Positions 47,678-57,114 are shown, counted from the first letter of the stretch. The stretch is DNA of 64,000 nucleotides from Enterococcus wangshanyuanii (GCF_002197645.1 NZ_CP021874.1:496001-560000), one strand, 5' to 3'. The notes: generated by a model not told the origin, from the letters alone. Program-made: numbers and translations.

Positions 47678-48838
47678 ATGGATTTAACTAAAAGATTCAA
47701 TAAACAAGTATCTAAAATTGCTGTATCATTGATTCGTCAGTTTGATGAGCAAGTGTCATCGATCGATGGAATTTTAAAACTAACGTTAGGTGAACCTGAT
47801 TTCAATACACCAGAGCATGTAAAAAAAGCGGCACATGACGCTATTAATGACAATTTCTCTCACTACTCAGGTATGGCTGGGTTGAGTGATGTTCGAGAAG
47901 CAGCCGCATTTTTCATGAAAGAGAAGTATGGGGTGAGCTACCAAGCGACTTCTGAAATTTTGGTAACTGTAGGTGCAACGGAAGCAATTTCAGCAAGCTT
48001 ATTGGCGATTTTGGAGCCAGGAGATAAAATCTTGATGCCTGCTCCGATATATCCAGGTTATGAGCCAGTGATCACTTTAGCAAATGCAGCACCAGTGTAT
48101 ATCGATACAAGACCCAATAATTTTGTTTTAACTCCACAAATGATCGAAGAAGCTATGGCAGAGCACGGGGATCAAGTGAAAGCAATCATCTTGAATTATC
48201 CGAGTAACCCGACGGGTGTCACCTATACACGTGAAGAAGTGAAAGCAATTGCTGATGTAGTAAAAAAATACCCAATATTCGTTATCAGTGATGAAATTTA
48301 TAGTGAGCTGACTTATGAAGATGAGCATGTGTCTATTGCAGAATTTATCCCAGAGCAAACGATTCTGATCAACGGTTTGTCAAAATCTCATGCTATGACC
48401 GGTTGGCGAATAGGGTTTATCTTCGGGCCGAAAGAATTGATTGCTGAGATCATCAAGGTTCATCAATATTTAGTTACTGCTGCTTCTACGATTTCACAAA
48501 AAGCAGCTGTTAGAGCACTTGTTGAAGGCATCAATGATGCTTCTGTGATGAAAGAAGAATATCGCGAACGTCGTGACTTTGTCTATGAACAAATGACAAA
48601 ATTCGGCTTTGAAGTTGCTAGACCAAATGGCGCTTTTTATATTTTTGCTAAAATCCCAGACGGCTATGAGCAAGACTCGATGAAGTTTTGTGTTGATTTA
48701 GCGCAGAAACAAGCAATCGCAATCATTCCTGGTATTGCTTTTGGAAAAGAAGCAGAAGGGTATGTTAGAATCAGCTACGCGGCTGATATGAGTACCTTGA
48801 AAGAAGCCATGAGACGTATTGGCGCTTATATAAAATAA
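47678..48838 (+). CDS. araT: Aromatic amino acid aminotransferase (AraT-like, class I PLP)
   Basis: The 386-residue enzyme has the PLP lysine in LINGLSKSHAMTGWRIG near 230-246, NYPSNPTG near 170, and a start MDLTKRFNKQVSKIAVSLIR almost identical in pattern to lactic streptococcal AraT. It would exchange amino groups between aromatic amino acids and 2-oxoglutarate, the first step of their catabolism. Extended -10 TGCTATGAT is at 47605, and AAGGAGAG lies before the ATG. PatA-type aspartate aminotransferase is the closest alternative. Confidence 0.85.
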   Translation: MDLTKRFNKQVSKIAVSLIRQFDEQVSSIDGILKLTLGEPDFNTPEHVKKAAHDAINDNFSHYSGMAGLSDVREAAAFFMKEKYGVSYQATSEILVTVGATEAISASLLAILEPGDKILMPAPIYPGYEPVITLANAAPVYIDTRPNNFVLTPQMIEEAMAEHGDQVKAIILNYPSNPTGVTYTREEVKAIADVVKKYPIFVISDEIYSELTYEDEHVSIAEFIPEQTILINGLSKSHAMTGWRIGFIFGPKELIAEIIKVHQYLVTAASTISQKAAVRALVEGINDASVMKEEYRERRDFVYEQMTKFGFEVARPNGAFYIFAKIPDGYEQDSMKFCVDLAQKQAIAIIPGIAFGKEAEGYVRISYAADMSTLKEAMRRIGAYIK

Positions 48839-48961
48839 ATAAGAAGCTAATAGAGAATGTGATGTAAATCGTTTAGGTTCGAGCTTTTGGAAAAGAATGA
48901 ATAGTAGGATATTTATATTCTCTGTTTTTTTCAATCGCTAAAACACCTGACTTCTGATCAG

Positions 48962-49007
48962 TGTTAAGGACAAACCAGTTTTTAGGCTTGTCTTTAACAT
49001 TTTTTTA
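48962..49007 (+). terminator. Terminator between araT and pstS
   Basis: A 15-bp stem with two mismatches (48962-48976 with 48985-48999) is followed by a T-run. The preceding 120 bases hold no gene. Confidence 0.72.
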
Positions 49008-49027
49008 TTTTTCACTTAAACAAAACC

Positions 49028-49076
49028 TTTACACTCCTTTACGAATTATTTACATAACATTGGATTAGAATTAACA
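49028..49076 (+). promoter_or_regulatory. PhoP-box-like direct repeats upstream of pstS
   Basis: TTTACA (49028), TTTACG (49038), TTTACA (49049) and TTAACA (49071) repeat with a period of 10-11 bases, one phase being weak at 49060. This matches the TTAACA-N5-TTAACA direct repeats bound by PhoP in Bacillus. A phoPR pair is encoded immediately beyond pstS. Confidence 0.7.
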
Positions 49077-49124
49077 CTCCGCTGTTAAACTGATCTTGTA
49101 ACTAATTGAAAAGGAAGTGCAGAA

Positions 49125-50024
49125 ATGAAGAAACCTTTATTATCAGCAATTGTTTTGAGTGTAGGATTATTAATCGCAGGTTGCGGCAGTCAAGGTGCGG
49201 CAACGAACGAAAGCAGTAATAAAAATCAGGAAAGCAGCAATCAACCGGTTAAAATCGTAGCAGTCGGTTCAACGGCTTTACAGCCGCTAGTTGATGCAGC
49301 AAAAGATCAATTTATTTCTGAACATCCTAATTACACGATCTCTGTTCAAGGAGGAGGGAGCGGGACAGGACTCTCTCAAGTAGCTGATGGGGCTGTAACG
49401 ATTGGTAATTCAGATGTTTTTGCAGAAGAAAAATCTGGTGTCGATGCGTCAAAATTAGTCGATCATCGAGTTGCAGTCGTTGGCATGGGTCCTGTTGTCA
49501 ATAAAGAGGTTGGGGTTAAAAACGTGACAAAACAGGAATTGATCGATATTTTCACTGGAAAAACGAAAAACTGGAAAGAACTTGGGGGCAAAGATCAGGA
49601 AATTGCAGTGATCAACCGTCCAAGCGGCAGCGGAACACGTGCAACGTTTGAAAAATGGGGACTGGATGGAGCGACAGCTGTTCAATCACAGGAACAGGAC
49701 TCATCAGGAACTGTACGTCAAATCGTTGCCCAAACCCCAGGAGCGATCAGCTATCTTGCTTTTTCATATATGGATGACTCAACGACTGCTTTAAGTGTAG
49801 ATGATGTTAAGCCAACTGAAGAAAACGTCGCAGATAACTCTTGGAAAATCTGGTCTTACGAGCATATGTACACAAAAGGTGAGCCGGATAAAGAAGTCAA
49901 AACCTTTTTAGATTTTATGTTGGAAGAAGATGTTCAAAAAGGTGTAGTCAAAGAATTAGGTTACTTACCGATCACAGATATGAAAGTTGAACGTGATGTT
50001 TCAGGAACGATCAAAGAAAAATAA
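49125..50024 (+). CDS. pstS: Phosphate-binding lipoprotein PstS
   Basis: The 299-residue binding protein captures inorganic phosphate outside the membrane. It has a signal peptide and lipobox IAGCG (Cys20), then the phosphate-site motifs AVGSTALQPLVDAA, GGGSGTGLSQVADG and NRPSGSGTRATFE. No pstC, pstA, pstB or phoU follows, so the permease must be encoded elsewhere or this is an extra binding protein. The ATG follows AAGGAAG, and it ends at a terminator shared with phoR. Confidence 0.92.
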   Translation: MKKPLLSAIVLSVGLLIAGCGSQGAATNESSNKNQESSNQPVKIVAVGSTALQPLVDAAKDQFISEHPNYTISVQGGGSGTGLSQVADGAVTIGNSDVFAEEKSGVDASKLVDHRVAVVGMGPVVNKEVGVKNVTKQELIDIFTGKTKNWKELGGKDQEIAVINRPSGSGTRATFEKWGLDGATAVQSQEQDSSGTVRQIVAQTPGAISYLAFSYMDDSTTALSVDDVKPTEENVADNSWKIWSYEHMYTKGEPDKEVKTFLDFMLEEDVQKGVVKELGYLPITDMKVERDVSGTIKEK

Positions 50025-50051
50025 CCATTTCTTCCCCTATAGATATAAATA

Positions 50052-50098
50052 AATCAGAGAGAAAACTTAGTGATCAACACCAAGTTTTCTTTCTGATT
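50052..50098. terminator. Bidirectional terminator, pstS / phoR
   Basis: A long stem (AATCAG and GAGAAAACTT on the left, complementary to the right arm ending at 50098, with one bulge) is usable in both directions. Confidence 0.75.
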
Positions 50099-51854
50099 AT
50101 TTTTGTGGTAAATAGACGGTGAATGTTGTTCCTAAGCCTAAGTGACTATCGATCATCACTTTGCCGCCAAGTAACTCAGTGTAATTTTGTACAATCGATA
50201 ACCCTAGTCCAGTTCCTCCAGAATGACGACTTCGTGCTTTATCTACACGATAGAATCGTTCAAAAATTCGTTCCTGGTCTTCTTGGCTGATCCCAATTCC
50301 AGTGTCTTTCACAATAAAATAGAATCTATCAGTAAAGCCAAAATCAATAGTGATTGTTTCATCGATTTGAGAATACTGAACAGCATTTTCGATAAGATTT
50401 TTTGCGATAGGATAAAAGAGCTCATATTTTGTTGTGTAGGTTATATCTTTAGCACCGCTAATTCGGATCGTCAGATTTTTTTCTTTGATTGCTTTTCGAT
50501 ACGACCGGAGAATTTCTTCTGTAAATGGGAAAAGTTCGATCGTTTGATCGTCATAAGTGATATTTTTGCCGTCCCGAGAAAGCTGTAATATTTCTTGGAT
50601 CAGCTGTTGTAGACGTAAAGCATCTTTTTCCATGATTTGTAAAAACTGAGTTAATGTTTCAGGATCATCTTTTGCGCCGTCTAGTAGGGTTTCTGTAAAA
50701 CCTAATAGAGAAGTGACTGGCGTTTTCAATTCATGAGAGACATTACTAACAAAGTCTTTTTGCATCTTTTCCAGCTGTCTGACGCGTGTTAAATCATAAG
50801 CGATCCCTAATACTTGGTAATTATTGCCATTTTCTTCTATAAAACGTAAGGACATATCTAAAATGGTCTCATTCAAGCTCTCAGCTAAAGAAATTTCTTG
50901 ATGAAGAGTCGTCTTTTCAGTAATTACTTGGTGAATCAAGTGGATCAATGCAGGCTCCTCGATCACATCAAAATAATCTTTGCCGACAGCATCCGGCTGG
51001 ATATTCAAGATATCCAACATTTTTGGATTGACCAACTGTAATTTTCCTTCGACATCAATAATAAAAACACCGATCATCAGTTCATCTAGTAGTGCATGAA
51101 ATTGTTCCTCAGTAGAAGTATAAGCTAAATAGGTCTGACTCATTTGCTGGCTGATAAGATTGACGGTTTGGTAAAGTTCATTCCATTCAGGAGAGTCTTG
51201 AATAATCGAACGGGCTTCATCAGGGTATTTGACGATTTTTTTCAGTACAGGTAAAACAGTGACTAATGGTTCATTTTTCTGCTGAAGGAGAACAAAGACA
51301 AACCCAGTGATAATGATAAATAAAATACCTAAAGTCAGTAAAATATACCGCCTAAATGATTGAATGCTGCTCGAAAATTGTGTCGTCTCTTCTGACATAC
51401 GAATGATCCCAACTAGATCACCATTTTTCTTCACGGGCAATGCTAGATAGAGTAACTCTTTATTTAAAGTGGCACTTTTGCGCAGAGCAGAACCAAAGTC
51501 GGCACCTGAAAGAACCGCTTTGATCTCAGGCCGATTTTTTCTAGAGTCATGTAACTTTGTATCTACACTGTCATAGAAGATATCGCCTGTGTTATCCATT
51601 AGACTCAATCGTTCATTCTTATCAGTCAAGTAGTGATCAACAAGAATTTGTTCTTGAGAAGTGAAGGCTTGCTTAGTAAAAACCTCAGGCGATAACTGAT
51701 CTAAAAGCAAAGTTGCTTTCTTTTGCAAATATTCTTCTTGCTGTGTCAATAATTCCTTTCTAAAAAAATAGTTCGTCAGGAATATACTGCCAATAAAAAG
51801 AGCTAACATCATAAGAATGACTAAAAGATATTCAAATCGTTGCCGCTTTTTCAT
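50097..51854 (-). CDS. phoR: Phosphate-regulon sensor histidine kinase PhoR
   Basis: The 585-residue membrane kinase has helix 1 at about 10-30, an extracytoplasmic Cache-like domain (32-165), helix 2 (about 168-188), a HAMP-like linker, a PAS domain (about 245-350), the H-box VSNVSHELKTPVTS near 370, and an ATPase domain with NLIENAVQYS, DTGIGIS and GGTGLGLSIV. All catalytic motifs are intact. It overlaps phoP by four bases (ATGA). Assignment as PhoR rests on the PhoP-like regulator and the adjacent pstS. Confidence 0.88.
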   Translation of the reverse strand: MKKRQRFEYLLVILMMLALFIGSIFLTNYFFRKELLTQQEEYLQKKATLLLDQLSPEVFTKQAFTSQEQILVDHYLTDKNERLSLMDNTGDIFYDSVDTKLHDSRKNRPEIKAVLSGADFGSALRKSATLNKELLYLALPVKKNGDLVGIIRMSEETTQFSSSIQSFRRYILLTLGILFIIITGFVFVLLQQKNEPLVTVLPVLKKIVKYPDEARSIIQDSPEWNELYQTVNLISQQMSQTYLAYTSTEEQFHALLDELMIGVFIIDVEGKLQLVNPKMLDILNIQPDAVGKDYFDVIEEPALIHLIHQVITEKTTLHQEISLAESLNETILDMSLRFIEENGNNYQVLGIAYDLTRVRQLEKMQKDFVSNVSHELKTPVTSLLGFTETLLDGAKDDPETLTQFLQIMEKDALRLQQLIQEILQLSRDGKNITYDDQTIELFPFTEEILRSYRKAIKEKNLTIRISGAKDITYTTKYELFYPIAKNLIENAVQYSQIDETITIDFGFTDRFYFIVKDTGIGISQEDQERIFERFYRVDKARSRHSGGTGLGLSIVQNYTELLGGKVMIDSHLGLGTTFTVYLPQK

Positions 51855-52564
51855 TTTTTAGGCTCCTGAAAACGATAACCAAATCCTCTAACTGTTATTA
51901 AGTAAACAGGGTGTTTTGGATCTATTTCGATTTTATCTCTTAAATGGCTCACATGGACGTCTACTATGCGGCTTTGACCTGCAAAATCATAATTCCAGAT
52001 ACGATCAAGCAGTGTATCGCGATCGATCACACGATCTTTGCGTTTGATAAAGTAAACCAATAATTCAAACTCTTTTGGTGTCAACTCGATTTTTTTCCCA
52101 CGAACAGAGACCGCATAGTTTTGTTCATCAACAATAATATCTCCTATAATCAATGGTGCTTTCACAGGCTCACTGATATCCTCTGGCTTTTCAACTGCTG
52201 GTTTCAATCGTCTAAAAATGGCCTTCATTCGTGCCAAAACTTCTCTTGGACTAAAAGGTTTAGTCAAATAATCATCTGCACCGATCTCTAAACCAATGAT
52301 TTTATCTACCTGATCATCCTTTGCAGTTAAAATCAGAATAGGCGTGTCGATTTTTTCTCTTCTCAAAGCTTTTGTAATTTCCAGCCCATCCATATTTGGC
52401 AGCATGACATCAAGGATAATAAAATCAAACTGATTGGTTGAAGCCAACTCAAAACCTACCGCTCCATCTGTGGCACTTATAACTTCATAACCATCTTTTT
52501 CTAAATTGAAAGTTAACAATGTGACGATCGAAGGTTCATCGTCAACCACAAGCACTTTTTTCAT
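51851..52564 (-). CDS. phoP: Phosphate-regulon response regulator PhoP
   Basis: The 237-residue OmpR-family regulator has DDE at 8-10, the phosphorylated aspartate in ILDVMLPNMDG (about 53) and LTKPFSPREV (Lys about 103), then a winged helix with ELTPKEFELL and IWNYDFAGQSRIVDVHVSHLRDKIE, which closely matches Bacillus PhoP. I start at ATG 52564 behind AAGGAG; the longer frame has no ribosome-binding site. It probably acts on the PhoP boxes upstream of pstS. Confidence 0.9.
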   Translation of the reverse strand: MKKVLVVDDEPSIVTLLTFNLEKDGYEVISATDGAVGFELASTNQFDFIILDVMLPNMDGLEITKALRREKIDTPILILTAKDDQVDKIIGLEIGADDYLTKPFSPREVLARMKAIFRRLKPAVEKPEDISEPVKAPLIIGDIIVDEQNYAVSVRGKKIELTPKEFELLVYFIKRKDRVIDRDTLLDRIWNYDFAGQSRIVDVHVSHLRDKIEIDPKHPVYLITVRGFGYRFQEPKK

Positions 52565-52675
52565 TTGTTTAGCTCCTTTTATATGAAAAATCAATACAAC
52601 GCTATTTTATCATAAATCGGCATCGATCAAAAACTTTAAGGAATAGGTCTAATGCTACATTCTAGTTCAAAGAAA

Positions 52676-52684
52676 TGGTATAAT
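52676..52684 (+). promoter_or_regulatory. Extended -10 promoter of the DUF523-NUDIX unit
   Basis: TGGTATAAT is a consensus extended -10, about 27 bases before the DUF523 start. Confidence 0.7.
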
Positions 52685-52710
52685 AATAAAGATTGAAAAG
52701 AGGGGAAGAA

Positions 52711-53187
52711 ATGATCGGAATCAGTGCATGTTTGGGTGGTATTTGTTGTCGATATGATGGTCAGTCTAAAGAACTATCATTTTTAAAAGAATTAGTTGAA
52801 AAGAAAGAGGCAATGCCTATTTGCCCAGAGGTTTTAGGTGGATTGCCGATTCCAAGAGAGCCAGCTGAAATAAAAGACGGAGACGGCTTTGCTGTTTGGC
52901 AGGAACAAGCAAGCGTTGTGACAGTTTCAGGAGAAGATGTGACCGAGTGTTTCAAAGAAGGCGCAAAAATTGCGTATCAGAAACTTCTGGAGCATCAAAT
53001 TGATACAGTCATCGTTAAAGAAAACAGTCCTTCCTGCGGACAAAAAATGATTTATGACGGTACGTTTTCCGGCAATAAAATAACAGGTATGGGCGTTGCA
53101 ACAGCTTATTTTGTTTTAAATGGGATTGACGTCATATCAGAAAATGAATGGCAAAAAATTGTAAAGCACGAGGATCTAAATGGCTGA
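52711..53187 (+). CDS. DUF523 family protein
   Basis: The 158-residue protein has conserved cysteine motifs ISACLGGICCRYDG, CPEVLGGLP and KENSPSCG, the DUF523 hallmark and possibly a metal or Fe-S site. The start ATG 52711 follows AGAGGGG; the frame from the upstream TTG is not needed. It overlaps the NUDIX gene by eight bases. The function is unknown; related domains are linked to thiouracil desulfurisation. Confidence 0.83.
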   Translation: MIGISACLGGICCRYDGQSKELSFLKELVEKKEAMPICPEVLGGLPIPREPAEIKDGDGFAVWQEQASVVTVSGEDVTECFKEGAKIAYQKLLEHQIDTVIVKENSPSCGQKMIYDGTFSGNKITGMGVATAYFVLNGIDVISENEWQKIVKHEDLNG

Positions 53188-53824
53188 AGAAGAAATAATA
53201 AAGATTTTCGATAAAGACTATCATCAATGTGGTACAGCAACTAGAGAGTGTGTGCATAGAGAAGGTTTGTGGCACGAAACATTTCACTGCTGGTTTTATA
53301 CAATGGAGCAGGATGAGTTAATCATATATTTCCAAAAACGCTCTCCTAAAAAGAAAGACTTTCCTAACCAATTAGATATCACGGCTGCGGGGCATCTTTT
53401 GGCAGATGAAACTGTATTAGACGGTTTTAGAGAGGTCAGAGAAGAATTAGGTGTAGATGTTCAACCAGAAGAGGCAGATTTTTTAGGGGTTTTTCCTGTG
53501 TGTATAGACTTGGGAACATTTATCGATAATGAATTTACGAATGTTTATCTTGTGAAGCGGGAAATCAAAATAGGAGATTTTTCTTTGCAGGAAGAAGAAG
53601 TTGAAAGCTTGTTTTGTGTGCCGCTTTCCAAGCTAAAAAAGATGCTTGTAGATCCAACGTTAAATGTTTCTCTAACAGGTTATCACCAACAAAACTATAG
53701 ACAAACGCCCACGCAAGCAGTGGTCTCAAAAAAAGATTTCTGTGCTAATGCGGAAAGTTACTATGAGGAACTGGTCAAAATTTTTGAAGAAATCCGAGGA
53801 AATCACTTGAGAACTATTGACTAA
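53180..53824 (+). CDS. NUDIX hydrolase (isopentenyl-diphosphate isomerase-like subgroup)
   Basis: The 214-residue protein contains the NUDIX box at about 71-93: glycine and a glutamate in GHLLADET followed by FREVREELGV. The flanking layout IFDKDYHQCGTATRECVHREGLWHETFHCW is typical of the YfcD/IDI-like subgroup, which hydrolyses nucleotide or related diphosphates. It starts inside the DUF523 gene. The substrate is not predictable. Confidence 0.85.
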   Translation: MAEEEIIKIFDKDYHQCGTATRECVHREGLWHETFHCWFYTMEQDELIIYFQKRSPKKKDFPNQLDITAAGHLLADETVLDGFREVREELGVDVQPEEADFLGVFPVCIDLGTFIDNEFTNVYLVKREIKIGDFSLQEEEVESLFCVPLSKLKKMLVDPTLNVSLTGYHQQNYRQTPTQAVVSKKDFCANAESYYEELVKIFEEIRGNHLRTID

Positions 53825-53874
53825 TTCGCCTGAAATCGGTAACCTAAAAGGGATTGAAGATAGGAGCAGCAATT

Positions 53875-54213
53875 ATGGAAATTGAAAAAACCAATCGAAT
53901 GAATGCTTTATTTGAATTTTACTCCACGTTGCTGACTGAAAAGCAAATGAATTATATGGAGATGTATTATGCTGATGACTTCTCTTTAGGCGAAATAGCT
54001 GAAGAATACGATGTAAGTCGTCAAGCCGTTTATGATAATATCAAACGAACAGAAAAAATATTAGAAGAATATGAACGAAAGCTTCATTTATTTTCCGATT
54101 ATGTCGTTCGTGGCGAGCTACTGGATGCGCTAAAGAACTATGTGAGTGAAACCTATCCAAAAGATATAACGATAGCAAATTATATAGAACAAATACAAGA
54201 AGTAGAGGAATGA
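53875..54213 (+). CDS. ylxM: YlxM, SRP-associated helix-turn-helix protein
   Basis: The 112-residue protein carries a sigma70 region 4-like helix-turn-helix, [41 protein letters not shown], followed by a coiled helix. It is the usual gene directly before ffh and is a putative accessory factor of the signal recognition particle. ATG 53875 follows AGGAG; the reading frame upstream has no site. ffh begins five bases after its stop. Confidence 0.9.
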   Translation: MEIEKTNRMNALFEFYSTLLTEKQMNYMEMYYADDFSLGEIAEEYDVSRQAVYDNIKRTEKILEEYERKLHLFSDYVVRGELLDALKNYVSETYPKDITIANYIEQIQEVEE

Positions 54214-54217
54214 GAGT

Positions 54218-55636
54218 ATGGCTTTTGAAAGTTTAACAGATCGCTTACAACAGGCAATGAGTAAATTACGTCGCAAAGGAAAAGTCTCTGAAGCGGATGT
54301 AAAGGAAATGATGAGAGAAATTCGTCTAGCGCTATTAGAAGCAGACGTAAATTTACAAGTAGTAAAAGATTTTACAAAACGTGTACGAGAACGTGCTGTC
54401 GGTGTAGAAGTCCTAGAAAGCTTATCCCCTGCACAACAAATCGTTAAAATCGTTGATGAAGAATTGACCGCAACATTAGGTTCTGAAACTGTTGGTTTGA
54501 ACAAATCTGAACGCATTCCAACAGTTATAATGATGGCTGGTTTACAAGGGGCCGGTAAAACAACCTTTGGCGGTAAGCTAGCAAATCACTTAATGAAGAC
54601 AGAAAATGCTCGTCCCTTAATGATCGCAGCCGATGTCTATCGTCCAGCGGCGATCGATCAATTGAAAGTCTTAGGACAGCAGTTAAATGTACCTGTTTTT
54701 GATATGGGAACAGATACGGATCCTGTTGAGATCGTTCGTCAAGGGATGGCTTTAGCCAAAGAACAGAAAAATGACTATGTCTTGATCGATACTGCCGGTC
54801 GTCTTCACGTCGATGAAGCGCTCATGGATGAGTTGAAGCAAATCAAAGCAGTTGCTGAGCCAGATGATATTTTACTTGTTGTCGATGCAATGACAGGACA
54901 GGATGCAGTGAATGTTGCAGATAGCTTCAATCAGCAATTAGGGATCACGGGTGTTGTGATCACAAAATTAGATGGTGATACACGTGGTGGTGCGGCGCTT
55001 TCGATTCGTGCTGTTACAGGTGCACCAATCAAATTTATTGGATCAGGTGAAAAGCTAACAGACCTAGAAATTTTCCATCCGGATCGTATGTCCAGCCGTA
55101 TATTGGGCATGGGAGATATGTTGACGCTGATCGAAAAAGCGCAACAGGATTATGATGAGAAAAAAGCGGAAGAACTTGCAACAAAGATGAAAGAGAACAG
55201 CTTTGATTTCAATGACTTTATCGAGCAATTAGATCAAGTCATGGGAATGGGACCGATCGAAGATCTGTTGAAGATGATTCCTGGTATGAGTCAAATGCCT
55301 GGTCTTGAAAATGTCAAGGTAGATCCTAAAGATGTTGCACGTAAAAAAGCAATGGTGCTTTCAATGACACCAGCAGAGCGAGAAAATCCAGATTTACTGA
55401 ATCCAAGTAGACGCAGAAGGATTGCAGCGGGTTCCGGCAATAATGTTGTCGAAGTGAATCGCATGATCAAACAGTTCAAAGAATCTAAGAAAATGATGCA
55501 GCAAATGTCGAAAGGCAATATGGATATTCCTGGTATGGATCAAATGCTGGGCGGCGGTATCAAAGGGAAACTTGGAAAAATGGCGATGAATCGAATGGTC
55601 AAGAAAAACAAAAAGAAGAAAAAGAAGAAAAAATAG
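54218..55636 (+). CDS. ffh: Signal recognition particle GTPase Ffh (SRP54)
   Basis: The 472-residue protein binds signal peptides on ribosomes and docks with FtsY. It has an N-terminal helical bundle, the G domain with GLQGAGKTTFGGKLA (about 106-120), DTAGR and TKLDGD, and a methionine-rich M domain (about 300-450). A run of lysines forms the C-terminus. The ATG follows AGAGG. A terminator follows. Confidence 0.96.
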   Translation: MAFESLTDRLQQAMSKLRRKGKVSEADVKEMMREIRLALLEADVNLQVVKDFTKRVRERAVGVEVLESLSPAQQIVKIVDEELTATLGSETVGLNKSERIPTVIMMAGLQGAGKTTFGGKLANHLMKTENARPLMIAADVYRPAAIDQLKVLGQQLNVPVFDMGTDTDPVEIVRQGMALAKEQKNDYVLIDTAGRLHVDEALMDELKQIKAVAEPDDILLVVDAMTGQDAVNVADSFNQQLGITGVVITKLDGDTRGGAALSIRAVTGAPIKFIGSGEKLTDLEIFHPDRMSSRILGMGDMLTLIEKAQQDYDEKKAEELATKMKENSFDFNDFIEQLDQVMGMGPIEDLLKMIPGMSQMPGLENVKVDPKDVARKKAMVLSMTPAERENPDLLNPSRRRRIAAGSGNNVVEVNRMIKQFKESKKMMQQMSKGNMDIPGMDQMLGGGIKGKLGKMAMNRMVKKNKKKKKKKK

Positions 55637-55658
55637 CTTAAAATTACTTTTGTACAAG

Positions 55659-55694
55659 AAAACTACTCAATTTTTTAAAGTTGGGTAGTTTTTT
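55659..55694 (+). terminator. ffh terminator
   Basis: A 12-bp stem (55659-55670 with 55681-55692, one G-T pair) with a short loop is followed by a T-run. Confidence 0.82.
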
Positions 55695-55817
55695 ATTTCG
55701 TATAGAATCAATCAAAGATCATTGCTGTTTCACTCAAATTGGGCTACAATTCAGTAAAACAAACGTGAAGGTGAGGAAATCAACATCAATCACAGGATAA
55801 AACAGCAGCTTAGTGAA

Positions 55818-56603
55818 ATGGAACTGGAGCAAATCAAGTTACTAAAAGCTAGAAATCAACAATTACTTGGTGTGGAATATAAGTTAGATTTAAGTTTTTT
55901 TATGGAGCCGACAGAGAAAGCTCAGCATTTGTTACTCTGGAAAGACGAAGAGCTTTTGGGCTATACAGCGTTGAGCGCTTATAATCCAGAAGAGGTAGAG
56001 CTAACTATGATTGCAGCAACTAAAGAAGCGATTGCTCCTATGCATGAAGCGGTATGTCTATTTGCTCAGAAAAAACAGTTTGCACGGTTATTATGGATCG
56101 TTGATCAAAGGGATGATTTACTTGTTTCTTTCATCAAAAAAACAAAACGTTATAACTACTCTTTCTCAGAGTATGCGATGTTGTTCGATAATGAAACAAA
56201 AATCAATGTAGAAGAATGTAGCTTGGTATCAGCTGCAAAAGTTGATGCAACTAAGATAGCACGACTTGATGGGGGAGCAGATATCGACAAAGTTCAGCTG
56301 ATCGATGACGACGATTTGGCTAAAACGCTTGTATTTAAAGAAGGAGAAGAACTCATAGCCAGTATTCGACTCGAAAAAAATCAAGAAGAGTGCGGAATTT
56401 ACGGCTTTATTGTTCGAGTTGACCAACGGGGAAAAGGAATTGGTCGTAAAATGTTGACAACGATTGTTTCACAATTAGTAAGAGAGGGCTACTCACAAAT
56501 TTATTTAGAAGTTGAGTCAACGAATGCAGCTGCTATGGGCCTCTATCAGTCGATCGGCTTTAAGCAAAAAGCATGTTTTGACTATTACTTATCAATGGGT
56601 TGA
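55818..56603 (+). CDS. GNAT-family N-acetyltransferase with N-terminal extension
   Basis: The protein has 261 residues from ATG 55818. The N-terminal half is a degenerate GNAT-like domain (ELTMIAATKEAIAPMHEAV), and the C-terminal half carries an intact acetyl-CoA loop VRVDQRGKGIGRKML and NAAAMGLYQSIGF. The ATG lacks a ribosome-binding site. A good site, AAGGTGAGG, lies about 50 bases upstream with an open in-frame stretch but only ATC or ATA codons at start distance; an ATC at 55785 is best placed. The true start is therefore uncertain. It is inserted between ffh and rpsP. Confidence 0.75.
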   Translation: MELEQIKLLKARNQQLLGVEYKLDLSFFMEPTEKAQHLLLWKDEELLGYTALSAYNPEEVELTMIAATKEAIAPMHEAVCLFAQKKQFARLLWIVDQRDDLLVSFIKKTKRYNYSFSEYAMLFDNETKINVEECSLVSAAKVDATKIARLDGGADIDKVQLIDDDDLAKTLVFKEGEELIASIRLEKNQEECGIYGFIVRVDQRGKGIGRKMLTTIVSQLVREGYSQIYLEVESTNAAAMGLYQSIGFKQKACFDYYLSMG

Positions 56604-56653
56604 AAAATCAGTCTGGTTTCTTCTCAAGAGAAAATCGCCAGACTGATTTTTGA
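56603..56653 (+). terminator. Terminator after the GNAT gene
   Basis: A 14-bp perfect stem (56603-56616 with 56638-56651) is flanked by A- and T-runs. Confidence 0.85.
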
Positions 56654-56759
56654 AGCAAATATTTGCCCCTGCCAAGGTGATAATAGTATAACATAAAAGC
56701 GTGAAACTCTGTATAAATCAACAAAATAAAGCAATTTTAGAGGTGTCAAGAAAAAACTC

Positions 56760-56788
56760 TTTACAGCTTAATTGAAATCTGTTAAACT
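56760..56788 (+). promoter_or_regulatory. rpsP promoter
   Basis: TTTACA (56760-56765), 17 bases and TAAACT (56783-56788) lie 40 bases before rpsP. Confidence 0.75.
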
Positions 56789-56827
56789 AACATTTGTGAT
56801 TAAGTTAATGGAGGTGTAATAGATAAA

Positions 56828-57103
56828 ATGTCAGTAAAAATTCGTTTAAAACGCATGGGTTCTAAAAAGAGTCCTTTTTACCGTATCGTAGTCGCTGATT
56901 CTCGTTCTCCGCGTGATGGACGTTTCATCGAAACTGTTGGGACTTACAATCCTTTGAAAGATCCTGCAGAAGTAGTTTTAAAAGAAGATTTAGTTTTAGA
57001 CTGGTTGTCTAAAGGTGCTCAACCTTCAGATACAGTTCGTAACATCCTTTCAAAAGAAGGCGTTATGAAAAAACACCACGAAGCTAAATTAGAAAAGAAA
57101 TAG
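56828..57103 (+). CDS. rpsP: 30S ribosomal protein S16
   Basis: The 91-residue protein opens [24 protein letters not shown] and ends with the usual basic tail. It binds 16S rRNA early in 30S assembly. Ribosome-binding site GGAGGTG is strong but the spacing to ATG is 12. khpA follows at 57115, as in other Firmicutes, but rimM and trmD do not follow. Confidence 0.97.
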   Translation: MSVKIRLKRMGSKKSPFYRIVVADSRSPRDGRFIETVGTYNPLKDPAEVVLKEDLVLDWLSKGAQPSDTVRNILSKEGVMKKHHEAKLEKK

Positions 57104-57114
57104 GGTGACCGATG

